From the NCBI RefSeq assembly GCF_026340675.1, contig NZ_JAPEOX010000001.1, positions 310,001 to 374,000 on the forward strand: a stretch of 64,000 nucleotides of DNA, given 5' to 3'. Below, one piece after another: positions 25,101-36,000 of this stretch. The translations under genes were made by a program, and so were the position numbers. Every line of letters starts with the position of its first letter. The stretch's first letter is position 1. The notes under the pieces were generated by a model. It made no database searches, had not been told where the DNA came from, and worked only from the letters and a program-made list of their open reading frames with translations. Source of the DNA: Streptomyces sp. NBC_01264. GTDB taxonomy: Bacteria; Actinomycetota; Actinomycetes; Streptomycetales; Streptomycetaceae.

Positions 25101-26978
25101 ATGACCGCCGTGCTTCCCGAGCGTTCCCGTACCTCCGAGTCCCTCCCGCGGGACTCCTCCTACGACGGCCCGCGCACCGTGGCGGACCTGCTGGAGCGGC
25201 TCGCGCTGGTTCCCGCCGCGCGGACCGCCGTCGTCGCGGCGGACCGCGAGCTGACCTTCGGCGCCCTGCGCACGGAGGCCATGCGGATCGCCTCCCGCCT
25301 GGCGGCCCGCGGCATCGGGCCCGAAAGCGTCGTCGCCCTGGCCCTGCCGCGCGGTGCCGGTCTCGTGGCCGCGCTGATCGGCACCCTGACCGCGGGCGCC
25401 GCCTACCTCCCGGTCGACCCGAAGCTGCCCGCCGAGCGGCGCCGCTACCTGGTCGAGGACTCCGGAGCCGACCTCGTCGTGACGGCCGGCCCGGAGGCCG
25501 AGCCGCTCGCCGCCGGGACCGAGCACCTTTCCCTGGCCGAGCTGACCGCGCCCGACGGGACCTCCGACCCCGCGTACGCCCCGGCGGCCGTGTCCGCCGA
25601 CACACTGGCCTACGTGATCTACACCTCCGGTTCGACAGGCCGCCCCAAGGGCGTCGAGATCGGCCGGGCCGCCGCCTCCGCGCTGCTCGCCGAGCTGGAG
25701 GGCGCGGACATCGCGGTCACCGACGGCGGCCGGGTCGGCTGGAACGCCTCGCCGTCCTTCGACGCCTCCGTGCAGCAGTGGGTGCGGATCTGCCGCGGCG
25801 ACACCCTCGTGATGATCGACGAGGAGACCCGCGCCGACCCGGCGCTGCTGGCCCGCTTCGTCGACGAACAGGGCCTGACCGACCTGGACATCACCCCCTC
25901 GCACGCCGAGCCGCTCCTCGACCTGCTGACCGCGGACGGCGGTCCCCGGCCGCTGACGCTGCTCATCGGCGGCGAGGCGGTCGGCCCGGACCTGTGGCGG
26001 CGCCTCGCACGGAAGGGGGCGCAGGGCGTCCTGCGCACGGTGAACCTGTACGGGCCCACCGAGTGCACGGTGGATTCCACGGCGGGCTGGATCGACGGCG
26101 CCGACGAGCCCCACATCGGCAGCGTGCTGCCGGGGCTGCGCATGCGGGTCCTCGACGAGAAGCTGAATCCGGTGTCCGAGGGCGGCAGCGGGGAGCTGTA
26201 CCTGGCCGGCCCCCGCGTGGGGCGCGGCTACCGGCGACGGCCCGCCCTGACCGCGGAGCGGTTCACCGCGGACTCGGGCGCGGACGCCGCGTACGGCGGG
26301 CGGATGTACCGCACCGGCGACCTGGTGCGGCTGCTGCCGGGCGGCCGTCTCGGCTACCTGGGCCGGGCCGACGGACAGGTCAAGCTGCGCGGGCACCGCA
26401 TCGAGCTCCCGGAGATCGAGGCCGCGCTGACGGCGGTCGACGGGGTCGCCGAGGCCGCCGTCCTGCTCCTCGACGAGGTGCACGGGGCGCCCGGGCTCGT
26501 GGCGTACTACCGCGCCTCCTCCGACGGGGTCAGCGAGGGAGCACTGCGCGAGCACCTGGGGACGGCTCTTCCCGCCTACATGCTCCCGGCGGCCTTCGTC
26601 GCCGTGGACCGCTTCCCGACCACCACGAACGGCAAGCTGGACCGGGCGGCTCTGCCCGCACCGGCCGCCGCCTCCTCCGAGCGGGAGCCGGTCACCGAGG
26701 GTCTGACCCGGTCGCAGGAACTGATCGCGGGTGTGTGGGCGGCGGTGCTCGGCGCTCCCCGCATCGGGCCCGACGACAACTTCTTCAAGCTGGGCGGGCA
26801 TTCGCTCCTCGCGATCAAGCTGGTGTCGCGGGTCCGGGCCGAGCTGGGCGTCGCCCTGCCGGTCAAGGCCGTCTACGCCAACCCCCGCCTGCGGGACCTC
26901 GCCTCCCACCTCGACACGCTCGTCGCGGCGACCGCCGGGGCCACCGCCGACGCCGACGCCGCGCGCCAGGACAGTTAG
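25101..26978 (+). CDS. Stand-alone NRPS A-T didomain (Gln/Glu-like)
   Basis: A 625-residue protein with one adenylation domain (A3 [11 protein letters not shown] near 173, A5 NLYGPTECT, A7 YRTGD, A10 TNGKLDR near 513) and one carrier domain (GGHSLL near 570). It has no condensation domain. The hand-aligned code is D-A-Q-D-L-G-L-V-D-K, one position from the classical Gln code DAQDLGVVDK and close to a Glu code. Free A-T didomains load a residue for modification (compare SyrB1 and Ramo17) and pass it to modules lacking an A domain, exactly what NRPS2 needs. Start: ATG 25101 after GGGGAG; a GTG at 25092 overlaps the previous stop. Confidence 0.92.
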   Translation: MTAVLPERSRTSESLPRDSSYDGPRTVADLLERLALVPAARTAVVAADRELTFGALRTEAMRIASRLAARGIGPESVVALALPRGAGLVAALIGTLTAGAAYLPVDPKLPAERRRYLVEDSGADLVVTAGPEAEPLAAGTEHLSLAELTAPDGTSDPAYAPAAVSADTLAYVIYTSGSTGRPKGVEIGRAAASALLAELEGADIAVTDGGRVGWNASPSFDASVQQWVRICRGDTLVMIDEETRADPALLARFVDEQGLTDLDITPSHAEPLLDLLTADGGPRPLTLLIGGEAVGPDLWRRLARKGAQGVLRTVNLYGPTECTVDSTAGWIDGADEPHIGSVLPGLRMRVLDEKLNPVSEGGSGELYLAGPRVGRGYRRRPALTAERFTADSGADAAYGGRMYRTGDLVRLLPGGRLGYLGRADGQVKLRGHRIELPEIEAALTAVDGVAEAAVLLLDEVHGAPGLVAYYRASSDGVSEGALREHLGTALPAYMLPAAFVAVDRFPTTTNGKLDRAALPAPAAASSEREPVTEGLTRSQELIAGVWAAVLGAPRIGPDDNFFKLGGHSLLAIKLVSRVRAELGVALPVKAVYANPRLRDLASHLDTLVAATAGATADADAARQDS

Positions 26979-26990
26979 GACAGTCAGGAC

Positions 26991-29900
26991 ATGACCGAGA
27001 TCCCGTTGTCGTTCGCCCAGCGCCGGCTGTGGTTCCTGGGCCGGCTGCACGGACCGTCCGCCGCCTACAACGCCCCCGTGGTCGTGCACCTCGACGCGGT
27101 GCCCGACACCACGGCCCTCGGTGCGGCGCTGGCCGACGTGGTGGAGCGGCACGAGGTGCTGCGGACCGTGCTGCCGGCCGGGGCCGACGCGGAGCCGTAC
27201 CAGCGGGTGCTGGAGGCGGCCGCCGTACCGGGGCTGACCACTGTGGTGCGCCCGGTCGGCGGAGTGGACGCGGCCGTCGCCGCCTTCACCCGGCAGACGA
27301 TCGACATCACCGCCGAACCGCCCTTCCGGACACGGCTGTTCCTCCCGGGCGACGGGACCTCGGTACTCGTCCTGCTCATCCACCACGTGGCCACCGACGG
27401 GTGGTCCGTACGCCCCCTGCTGCGCGACCTGTCCGAGGCCTACGCGGCCCGCTTCGCGGGCCGGGCACCGGACCGGGAGCCGCTGCCGGTCCAGTACACG
27501 GACTACAGCCAATGGCAGCACGAGTTGCTCGGCGACCCGGCCGACCCGGACGGGCTCGCCCACGAGCAGCTGGCGCACTGGCGGGGGGTCCTCGACGGGG
27601 CTCCGCAGGTCATCGCCCTGCCCGCCGACCGGCCGCGCCCGGCGGAGCCCTCGGGCCGGGGTGCCACCGTGACCTCCCGGCTGGACGCGTCCGGACACCG
27701 TGGTCTGCTCTCCCTGGCCCGCGGCCACCGGGCGAGCCTGACGATGGCGGCGCGCGCCGCGCTGGCGGCGGCGCTGTCGGCCACCGGGGCGGGCGAGGAC
27801 GTGGTGATCGGGGCGCCCGTGGCGGGCCGGCCCGACGAGGACCTGTACGACCTGGTCGGCTTCTTCGTCAACTCCCTGGCCCTGCGCACGGATCTGTCGG
27901 GCGACCCGTCCGTCGGCGAACTGCTGGGCCGGGTACGGGAGGCCGACCTGGTGGCCTACGAGAACCAGGAGCTGCCCTTCGATCTGCTGGTGGAACGGCT
28001 CGCACCGGAACGGGCCCTGGGCCACCACCCCTTCTTCCAGGTGATGCTGACGGTGGACGCGGACTCCGGGTCGTCGGGGCCCGTGGAGCTGGCCGGCGGG
28101 GTCGGCGGCCGCCTGGAGGACGTCGGCCTGGACGCCGCCAAGTTCGACCTGACCTGGTACTGCGCGGAGCGGCACACCGCGGACGGCGCTCCCGACGGCA
28201 TCGACGTCGCCCTGCAGTACGCGACGGACCTCTTCGACGAGGACACGGCGCGGCTGCTGCTGGAGGTGTACGTACGGGCCCTCGGCGCGTTCGGCGCCGC
28301 GGCGCAGGACCCGGGCCGGCTCCTCGGCGAGCTGGACCTGGTGACGGCCGGCGAGTCCCGGACGCTGGCCGCCCGGCACGCCGCGGCCGTCCCGGACGCG
28401 GCCGCTGCGGCGCCGGCCGGGCCGGTGCGCCGTGACGTACTGTCGCCGCGCGAGGAGATCCTGTGCGGACTGTTCGCGGAGGTGCTGGGCCGCGAGGCAC
28501 AGGACGCCGACGCCAACTTCTTCAAATCGGGCGGGCATTCGCTGCTGGCGAGCAAGCTGGTCAACCGGATCAGGGGCGCGCTGGGCCTGGAGCTCGGCAT
28601 CCGTGACCTGTTCCTGGCTCCGACCCCGACGGCGCTGCACCGCCGGCTCGCCGAACTGGACGGGGCGGCCACGAGCAGGCCCGCGCTGACGGCCGCGGCC
28701 GACCGGCCGGAGCGGCTGCCGCTGTCGGCGGCGCAGCGGGCGCTGTGGCTGCTGGACCGGATCGAGGGGCCGTCCGCGACGTACAACGCGCCGCTGGTGC
28801 TGCGCCTGGCCGAGGTCCCGGACCGGACGGCTCTCGCCGCCGCGCTGAGTGACGTGGTGGGGCGGCACGAGGTGCTGCGCACCGTGTACGGCTCCGAGGG
28901 CGGCGAGCCGTACCAGCGGGTGCTGGCCCCGGACGCGGCCGGGCTGGACTCGGCGGCGCTGGAGTTGATGCGGTGCGCCCCGGGGGCGCTGGAGGGGCTG
29001 GTGGCCGGTTTCGGCCGCGAGCCCTTCGACCTGGCGCTGCGGCCACCGCTGCGGGCCCGGCTGTTCCTGCCGGGGAACGGTACCGCGGTGCTGGTCCTGC
29101 TGGTGCACCACATCGCGACCGACGGCTGGTCGATCGCCCCGCTGCTGCGGGACCTGGGCGAGGCCTACGGAGCACGGCGCACCGGGCGGCCCCCCGTGTG
29201 GCGGGCGCTTCCGGTGCAGTACGCCGACTACGCCCTGTGGCAGCGCGAGCTGCTGGCGGACCCGGCGGCGCTGCTCGGCTTCTGGAAGACGGCGCTGGAC
29301 GGCGTGCCGGCCCGGACCGTGCTGCCCGTGGACCGGCCCCGGCCGGCCGAGCCCTCGGGGCGGGCGGTGACGGTTTCGGCCGGGCTGGACGCCGCCGCGC
29401 ACCGGGCGCTGCTCTCGCTGGCGCGGGACCGCCGGGCCAGCCTGTTCATGGTGGCCCGCGCCGCACTGGCGGCGGCGCTGTCGGCCACGGGCGCCGGGGA
29501 GGACCTGACGATCGGCACCCCGGTGGCGGGCCGGCCCGACCAGGACCTGCACGACCTGGTGGGCTGCTTCGTCAACTCCCTCGCGCTGCGCACCGATCTG
29601 TCCGGGGACCCGGAGGTCGGGGCGTTCGTCGAGCGGGTGCGGGACGCCGACCTGGCCGCCTTCGACCATCAGGACCTGCCCTTCAACCTGTTGGTGGAGC
29701 AGTTGGCGGAGCCGGGCCGGGCCCTGGGCGAACACCCCTTCTTCCAGGTGATGCTGACCGTGCAGGAGGCCGCGGAGGAAGCGGTACTGCTCGGCGGCGT
29801 CCGGGGGCGGGCGACGAGCACCGACCTCGGCGCCGCGAAGTTCGACCTCTCCTTCCACTGCGCCGCGCGGCGGGGCGCGGACGGAACGGCGGACGGACTG

Positions 29901-32342
29901 GACGTGCACGTGCAGTACGCCGAGGACCTCTTCGACGGGGGGACCGCCCGACTGCTGCTGGAGGTGTTCGTACGGGCGCTGCGCGCCTTCGCGGACTCCG
30001 CGCAGACCCGGCTGGGCGCGCTGGAGCTGGTGACGGCGCAGGAGCGGGCGGGTCTCGTACGGCGCCGTGAGCGGCTCGCGGCGGCCGCCGCGGCGGCGGA
30101 GCGGCCCGCCGCGGTCGCGCCGACGGCGCTCTCGCCCCGGGAGGAGATCCTCTGCGGGCTGTTCGCCGAGGTGCTGGGACGCGAGGAGATCGGCGCCGAC
30201 GCCAACTTCTTCAAGTCGGGCGGGCATTCGCTCCTGGCCAGCAAGCTCGTCAACCGGATCCGGGCGGTGCTCGGGGTGGAGGCGGGCATCCGGGACCTGT
30301 TCCTGGCCCCCACGGCCACGAGCCTGCACCGGCGGCTGGCCGCGGCGGGCGCCCCGGGCTCCCGGCCCGTGCTGGCGCCCGTGGAACCCCGGCCCGAGCG
30401 GCTCCCCCTGTCGTACGCGCAGCGCCGGCTGTGGTTCGTCGACCAGCTGGAGGGCATGTCCCCGGCCTACAACATCGCCCTGGTGCGGCGTCTGGACCGG
30501 CCGCTGGACCCGGCGGCGCTCGCCGACGCCCTGGCCGACGTGGTGGCGCGGCACGAGGTGCTGCGCACGGTGTACGGGGCCGAGGGCGGCGAACCGTACC
30601 AGCGGGTACTGGAGCGGGCACGGCCGCAGTTGGAGCTGGCGCGGCCCGAGGACGTCGGCGCCGCCGTGGACGAGGCCGCGGCGCACGTCTTCGACCTGAC
30701 GCGCGATCTGCCTCTGCGGGCCTGGCTGTTCCTGCCGGACGGGGACGGACCGCAGACCCTGGTGCTGCTGCTGCACCACATCGCGGCCGACGGCTGGTCC
30801 ACGGGGCCGCTGCTGGCCGATCTGGCCTCCGCGTACGAGGCCCGGCAGGCCGGCCGGGTTCCCGACGCGCCTGCGCTGCCGGTGCAGTACGCCGACTACA
30901 CGCTGTGGCAGCGGGAGCTGCTCACCGACTCCCGGCCCGAACTGGACTTCTGGCAGCGGACCTTGACCGGCCTGCCACCGCTGATCGATCTGCCGACCGA
31001 CCGGCACCGCCCGGCCGAGCCCTCCGGGCACGGGGCACTCACCGCCTTCACGGTGTCCGCGGACACCCATGCCCGCCTGACCCGCCTCGCCCACGGCCAG
31101 GGCGCCACGCTCTTCATGGTGGTGCAGGCCGCGCTCGCGGCGGCTCTGACCCGGCTCGGTGCGGGCACGGATCTCGCGCTCGGCACGACGGTCGCGGGGC
31201 GCGGCGACGACGCCCTGTCGGGACTGGTCGGCTTCTTCGTGAACACCCTGGTCCTGCGTACCGACACGAGCGGCGATCCGACCTTCGTGGAGCTGCTCGG
31301 GCGGGTCCGGGAGGCGGGCCTGGCGGCGTACGCGCACCAGGACCTTCCCTTCGACCTGCTGGTGGAGCACCTGAACCCGCTCCGGTCCGCGGCGCACCAT
31401 CCGCTGGTGCAGGTCATGCTCCAGGTCAACCGGGCGGACGCGGGTGCGGACTCCGGCGCCGGGAGCCCGCTCGCGGGCGTGGAGCTGCCGTACGGGTCGG
31501 CGACCGCCAAGTCCGACCTGACGTTCGCCCTGACGGAACGCGCCGACGGCGGCTTGTCGGGGGTGCTGGAGTACGCCACCGACCTGTACGGGGAGGCGGG
31601 CGCCCAGCGCCTGGCCGGCCTGCTCGTGGCGGCGCTGGAGCTGTTCGGCGCCGACCCGGACCGCCGGGTCGGGGACCTCCCGGCGCCGGCCGACCGGAGG
31701 CCGCAGCGGCTCCTGGCCGGTGGGTACCGGATCGACGCCGAGCACGTCGCGGCGGTTCTCGCGGAGCACCCGGCGGTGGCCGGGGCGCGGGTCCGCGTGG
31801 TGGAGGACCGGCTGGTCGCGGAGGTGCTCGACCAGGAGGGTCCTCTCGGCCCGCTGACGGAGGCGGCCCTGCAGGAGTGGGCGGCCGACCGGCTGCCGGA
31901 GTACGCGGTGCCCTCCGCGGTGCGCCTCCTGTCGGGGGCGGCGACGGAGGCGGACCCGGGCCCGGCCCCAGCCCCGGCCGGGGCCGCCGACCGGCCCCGC
32001 CCCGGCGGCGGCGACGGTGACGGTGACGGCGGTAGCGGCGGTGACGGCAAGGACCGGCTGGCTCCGGCGCTGCTGAGGCTGTTCGCGGAGGTGCTGGAGC
32101 GGGGGCAGCTCGGCCCGGACGACAACTTCTTCAAGTCCGGCGGGCATTCCCTGCTGGCGGTCCAGCTCGTCAACCGGATCAAGGCGGAGCTGGGCCGAGA
32201 GCTGACCCTGCGCGAGGTGTTCCGGCACCCGACACCGGCCCGCCTGGCCGCCCTCCTCGCGTCGGCGCCCCCGGTCCCCCCGACCCCGCCGCCGGCCCTG
32301 CGCCGCCGCACCCGAGCGGGCTCCCGGGTCCGCCAGCCGTAG
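26991..32342 (+). CDS. NRPS2: C-T-C-T-C-(remnant A)-T, without adenylation domains
   Basis: A 1783-residue synthetase. Order: C1 ~4-430 (HHVATDG near 131), T1 (GGHSLL near 514), C2 from ~573 (HHIATDG near 705), T2 (near 1077), C3 from ~1136 (HHIAADG near 1262), a remnant of an A domain's C-terminal subdomain (~1570-1647), then T3 (near 1717). All three C domains have an intact HHxxxDG and all three carriers their Ser. No A3, A4, A5 or A7 motif exists anywhere, and C-to-T linkers are only tens of residues. Every residue must be loaded in trans. It starts 12 bases after the A-T didomain gene. Confidence 0.93.
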   Translation: MTEIPLSFAQRRLWFLGRLHGPSAAYNAPVVVHLDAVPDTTALGAALADVVERHEVLRTVLPAGADAEPYQRVLEAAAVPGLTTVVRPVGGVDAAVAAFTRQTIDITAEPPFRTRLFLPGDGTSVLVLLIHHVATDGWSVRPLLRDLSEAYAARFAGRAPDREPLPVQYTDYSQWQHELLGDPADPDGLAHEQLAHWRGVLDGAPQVIALPADRPRPAEPSGRGATVTSRLDASGHRGLLSLARGHRASLTMAARAALAAALSATGAGEDVVIGAPVAGRPDEDLYDLVGFFVNSLALRTDLSGDPSVGELLGRVREADLVAYENQELPFDLLVERLAPERALGHHPFFQVMLTVDADSGSSGPVELAGGVGGRLEDVGLDAAKFDLTWYCAERHTADGAPDGIDVALQYATDLFDEDTARLLLEVYVRALGAFGAAAQDPGRLLGELDLVTAGESRTLAARHAAAVPDAAAAAPAGPVRRDVLSPREEILCGLFAEVLGREAQDADANFFKSGGHSLLASKLVNRIRGALGLELGIRDLFLAPTPTALHRRLAELDGAATSRPALTAAADRPERLPLSAAQRALWLLDRIEGPSATYNAPLVLRLAEVPDRTALAAALSDVVGRHEVLRTVYGSEGGEPYQRVLAPDAAGLDSAALELMRCAPGALEGLVAGFGREPFDLALRPPLRARLFLPGNGTAVLVLLVHHIATDGWSIAPLLRDLGEAYGARRTGRPPVWRALPVQYADYALWQRELLADPAALLGFWKTALDGVPARTVLPVDRPRPAEPSGRAVTVSAGLDAAAHRALLSLARDRRASLFMVARAALAAALSATGAGEDLTIGTPVAGRPDQDLHDLVGCFVNSLALRTDLSGDPEVGAFVERVRDADLAAFDHQDLPFNLLVEQLAEPGRALGEHPFFQVMLTVQEAAEEAVLLGGVRGRATSTDLGAAKFDLSFHCAARRGADGTADGLDVHVQYAEDLFDGGTARLLLEVFVRALRAFADSAQTRLGALELVTAQERAGLVRRRERLAAAAAAAERPAAVAPTALSPREEILCGLFAEVLGREEIGADANFFKSGGHSLLASKLVNRIRAVLGVEAGIRDLFLAPTATSLHRRLAAAGAPGSRPVLAPVEPRPERLPLSYAQRRLWFVDQLEGMSPAYNIALVRRLDRPLDPAALADALADVVARHEVLRTVYGAEGGEPYQRVLERARPQLELARPEDVGAAVDEAAAHVFDLTRDLPLRAWLFLPDGDGPQTLVLLLHHIAADGWSTGPLLADLASAYEARQAGRVPDAPALPVQYADYTLWQRELLTDSRPELDFWQRTLTGLPPLIDLPTDRHRPAEPSGHGALTAFTVSADTHARLTRLAHGQGATLFMVVQAALAAALTRLGAGTDLALGTTVAGRGDDALSGLVGFFVNTLVLRTDTSGDPTFVELLGRVREAGLAAYAHQDLPFDLLVEHLNPLRSAAHHPLVQVMLQVNRADAGADSGAGSPLAGVELPYGSATAKSDLTFALTERADGGLSGVLEYATDLYGEAGAQRLAGLLVAALELFGADPDRRVGDLPAPADRRPQRLLAGGYRIDAEHVAAVLAEHPAVAGARVRVVEDRLVAEVLDQEGPLGPLTEAALQEWAADRLPEYAVPSAVRLLSGAATEADPGPAPAPAGAADRPRPGGGDGDGDGGSGGDGKDRLAPALLRLFAEVLERGQLGPDDNFFKSGGHSLLAVQLVNRIKAELGRELTLREVFRHPTPARLAALLASAPPVPPTPPPALRRRTRAGSRVRQP
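31700..31930 (+). other. Remnant A-domain C-terminal subdomain in NRPS2
   Basis: [20 protein letters not shown] matches the A8-following part of adenylation domains (G-x-R-I-x-x-x-x-I-E-x-x-L-x-x-H-P-x-V). [14 protein letters not shown] matches the stretch before A10 (L-P-x-x-M-V-P). The ~400-residue N-terminal subdomain is gone, and the A10 lysine motif NGKxDR is replaced by a Gly/Asp/Pro-rich spacer. Confidence 0.75.
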
Positions 32343-32399
32343 GGGCCGCGGCAGACCCCCTCCCCGGAGACCGTTCGTGAGGCCCTTCGGACCCTTCGT

Positions 32400-32434
32400 G
32401 AGGCCCTCCCCGGCAGCCTGCCGGGGAGGGCCTC
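32400..32434. terminator. Strong bidirectional hairpin terminator
   Basis: A perfect 16-base stem (GAGGCCCTCCCCGGCA pairing with its complement) around a three-base loop. It lies between the convergent ends of NRPS2 and the NTF2-like gene, as expected of a bidirectional terminator. No T-run, as is usual in Streptomyces. Confidence 0.85.
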
Positions 32435-32444
32435 TCCGCGACCG

Positions 32445-32831
32445 TCAGCTGCCGCCGGGCGGGACGGGTGTGGCCTGGTGGTAGTACATCCGCCACGTCG
32501 CGGCCGCACCCCGCCGGCGCCAGAGCGAGCTCCGGCGGGCCCGGTTCCCGTCCAGCGTGGTCTCGTACGTGAGGTGCACCAGCCCGGGCGCCAGTACGAC
32601 GCCGGTGAAGTGCGAGGCCACGTGGCGCGGACCTCCTTCCGCCGCACCGGCCAGTTCGGGCAACGCGGCGAGCATCTCCTCGTACGTCCACCGCCGCCCC
32701 GACGCGCCGACCTCCACGAAGTCCGGGTCGAGGAGCTCCCGGGCCTTGGAGCGCGATGCGCGCACGCGGGGGTCCATGAGGCGCAGCTCGGCCGCGATCG
32801 CTTCGCGGACCTCGTCCGCCTCCCGGTTCAT
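32445..32831 (-). CDS. NTF2-like protein (DUF4440 type)
   Basis: A 128-residue protein with the cone-fold pattern of DUF4440: AIAAELRLMDPRVRASRSKARELLDPDF, then VEVGASGRRWTYEEMLAAL and a C-terminal strand set ending in W-R-M-Y-Y-H-Q-A-T. Members range from small-molecule isomerases to binding proteins, and no catalytic residues can be assigned. It is transcribed against the NRPS genes and separated from NRPS2 by a strong hairpin, so it may be unrelated to the peptide pathway. Confidence 0.78.
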   Translation of the reverse strand: MNREADEVREAIAAELRLMDPRVRASRSKARELLDPDFVEVGASGRRWTYEEMLAALPELAGAAEGGPRHVASHFTGVVLAPGLVHLTYETTLDGNRARRSSLWRRRGAAATWRMYYHQATPVPPGGS

Positions 32832-33021
32832 GCCGGCATTCTCGCCCGGGTGACCGGGCCCCTCGCAACCGAGTTGCCGGGTGGCGGCGACCGGCAGTTC
32901 GCAGCGGCAGAAGGGGTGGCGGGGAGCTGCCGCGGGGACTGCCCGGAGGGGTGGGGCGGGGTGTCTAGGTTGGGGGCACGGACTCCGCTCCGCATCCCAT
33001 CCCCCGCCTGGAGGCTCCGCG

Positions 33022-36000
33022 ATGCCCTCGACCGCCCCCACCGCCTCCGCCGTCCTGGACGGCGGCCCGGCGATCACCCCGGCGCCCCGTGTGCTCGACC
33101 GGATCGACGCCCGGGTCGCCGCCGGCGCCGAGCGGCTCGCCCTGGTGCACGGTGCGCGCCGGATGACGTACGGGCAGCTCGCCCTCGCCGTCGCGTTCCG
33201 CGCCGAGGAGCTGGCCGCCGAGGGCGCCGGGCCCGGCCGGCTGGTGGCCGTGCACCGGCCGCGCGGGATCGACGCGGTCGTGGGGCTGCTGGCCGCCCTG
33301 CGGACCGGCGCCGCCTACCTGCCGCTGGACCCCGCCGCCCCGGCCGCCCGTACGGCCGCCATCCTCGCGGACTGCGCCGGGCAGGAAGTGCGCCCTGTGG
33401 AGGGCGAGTTCACCCTCCCCGGTCCCGGCGTCCCGCAGGACGCCGCGTACGTGATCTACACCTCCGGCTCGACCGGGACCCCCAACGGGGTGGTGGTCGG
33501 GCAGGACGCCCTGGCCCACTTCACCGCCGGGGCGACCGTCCGCTACGGCATCACCGCCGAGGACCGGGTCCTGCAGTTCGCGCCGCTGCACTTCGACGCG
33601 AGCGTCGAGGAGGTGTTCCTGACCCTGGGGGCCGGCGCCACCCTCGTCCTGCGCGACGAGGAGATGCTGGACGTCCCCGGGCTGCTCGCGGGATGCGCCG
33701 CGCACGGTGTGACCGTACTGGACCTCCCCACGGCCTACTGGCACGAGTTGACCCACGCCCTGTCCGCCGGGATCGCCGAACTCCCCTCCTCCGTACGCAC
33801 GGTCGTCATCGGTGGCGAGGCGGCACTGCCCGAACGGGTGGCGCAGTGGTGCGCGGCCGTCGACCCGGACCGGGTGCGGCTGCTCAACACCTACGGCCCC
33901 ACCGAGGCCACCGTCGTCGCCACCGTCGCGGACCTCTCCCGGCACCCGGGCGGCCCGGTGCCGATCGGGGAGCCGCTGCCGGGGGTGCGCGCGGCCGTGG
34001 TGGACGGTGAGCTCTGGCTGCTCGGCGGAGGCCTGGCCCTCGGCTACCTCGGCCGGCCCGAGCTGACCGGGCGGCGCTTCGCCGTGCTGGGTTCCGAGCG
34101 CGCGTACCGGACCGGTGACGTGGTGTTCGTACGGGAGGACGGGCAGCTGGGCTTCCGGGGGCGGGCCGACGACGAGGTCAAGATCAACGGCCACCGGGTG
34201 GACCCGGCGTCCGTGGAGTCGGTGCTCATCGCCCACCCGGGGGTCCGTGAGGCCGCCGTGGTGCCGCAGGAGACCGCGGACGGCGTGAAGCGGCTGGCCG
34301 CCTTCGTCGTCGCGGACCCGGGGGTGGACGCCGACGCGTTGCGCGCCCGGGTGCGGGAGCACCTGCCCGCCGCCGCCGTGCCGTCGGTCCTGGCCCTGGT
34401 GGAGGCTCTGCCCCGCACTTCCTCTGGCAAGATCGACCGGAAACTGCTGCGCATCGCGTCCGCCGGTGAACGACTGCCCTCCGAGGCGGTGTTCGACGGG
34501 GAGGTACTGCCTGCCGAGGACCGGATCCCGCTGTCCTTCGCGCAGCGCAGGCTGTGGTTCCTGGCCGGGCTGGAGGGCCCCTCGACGACCTACAACCTGC
34601 CACTGGTCCTGCGGCTGGACTCCGCCCCCGACCGGGAGGTGCTGGCGGCGGCCCTCGGCGACCTCGTGGAGCGCCACGAGGTGCTGCGCACGGTGTACCC
34701 GGCCGTCGACTCCGAGCCGTACCAGCACGTCCTGGACCCGCTTCCGGTCCCGCTCACCGCGCGGGAGTGCGGACCCGGCGAACTCGACGCGCTGGTCGCA
34801 CGATTCACTGCCGGAACCTTTGACCTTTCCTGCGAACTACCGATCCGCGCAGCCCTGTTCACCACGGGCGACGGCGGGGCCACCCTCGCCCTGCTGACGC
34901 ACCACATCGCCACGGACGGCTGGTCGGTGGGCCCGCTGCTCGGCGACCTGGGCCGGGCCTACGAGGCGAGAGCGGCCGGCGCCGCACCCGGCTGGGAGCC
35001 GCTGCCGGTGCAGTACGCCGACTACACCCTGTGGCAGCACGAGCTGCTGGAGGACCCGACCGCGCTGCTGGAGCACTGGCGGGCCGCCCTGGAGGGGATG
35101 CCGACCGTGCTGGACCTGCCGGCCGACCGGCCCCGGCCGACCGAGCCGACCGGGCGGGGCGGTGATCTCCTCGCACGGCTCGACGCCGAGGCGTTCGGGC
35201 GGCTCACCGCGCTCGGCGAGGAACGCGGCGCCAGCCTCCTGATGCTCCTCCAGCCCGCGCTCGCCCAGGCGTTGGCCGCGGTCGGCGCGGGAGAGGACAT
35301 CGCGGTCGGGACCCCGGTCGCGGGCCGTGGCGACGAGGCCCTCGACGGCCTGGTGGGATTCTTCGTGAACACCCTGGTGCTGCGTACCGATGTATCGGGC
35401 GACGTTCCGTACGCGGAGCTCGTGGACCGGGCGCGGGACGTGGACCTGGCCGCCTACGCCCACCAGGAGCTACCCTTCGACCTGCTGGTGGAACACCTCG
35501 CCCCGGACCGCGCGCTCGCCGTCAACCCGTTCTTCCAGGTGATGCTGACGGCCCAGCAGCAGGGCGCCCAGGAGGCGCGGACCCAGGAGCCGGCCGGCGC
35601 GCTCACCGGCCGGTTCGTGGAACCGGGCCTGACGGCGGCCAAGTTCGACCTCAGCGCCGCCTGCGTCACCGCGCCGGACGGCACGCTGGAGGTGTGGTGG
35701 CAGTACGCGGCGGACCTCTTCGACGAGGAGACGGCCCGGCTGCTGCTGGACGTGTTCGTACGGGCCCTGGCCCGGGCCGCGGCCGACCCGTACGGGCCGC
35801 CCTCCGCGAACCCGCTGCTCGACGAGGCGGAGCTGCGCGGCCTCGCCGAGCGCCGGGCCCGCGTCGCCCTCGCCCGGGCCGCCGAGGCCGAGGCCGAGGC
35901 CCGGGCGATGCGTGCCGCGCAGGACCGGCCCGCCGGGGACTCCGCCCCGGAAGGGGTGCTCTGCGCACTGTTCGCCGAGGTCATAGGCATCGACCGGGTG

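Noticed and set aside
24990..32228. Very long minus-strand open frame antisense to the A-T gene and NRPS2
   Set aside because: A mirror frame of high-GC coding DNA; the translation is Arg/Gly/Gln/His-rich with no domain, and the plus strand encodes clear NRPS domains.
33022..34520. Firm call of beta-lysine specificity for NRPS3 A1
   Set aside because: The code is only similar to Lys/beta-Lys codes, and no lysine 2,3-aminomutase is present in the window.
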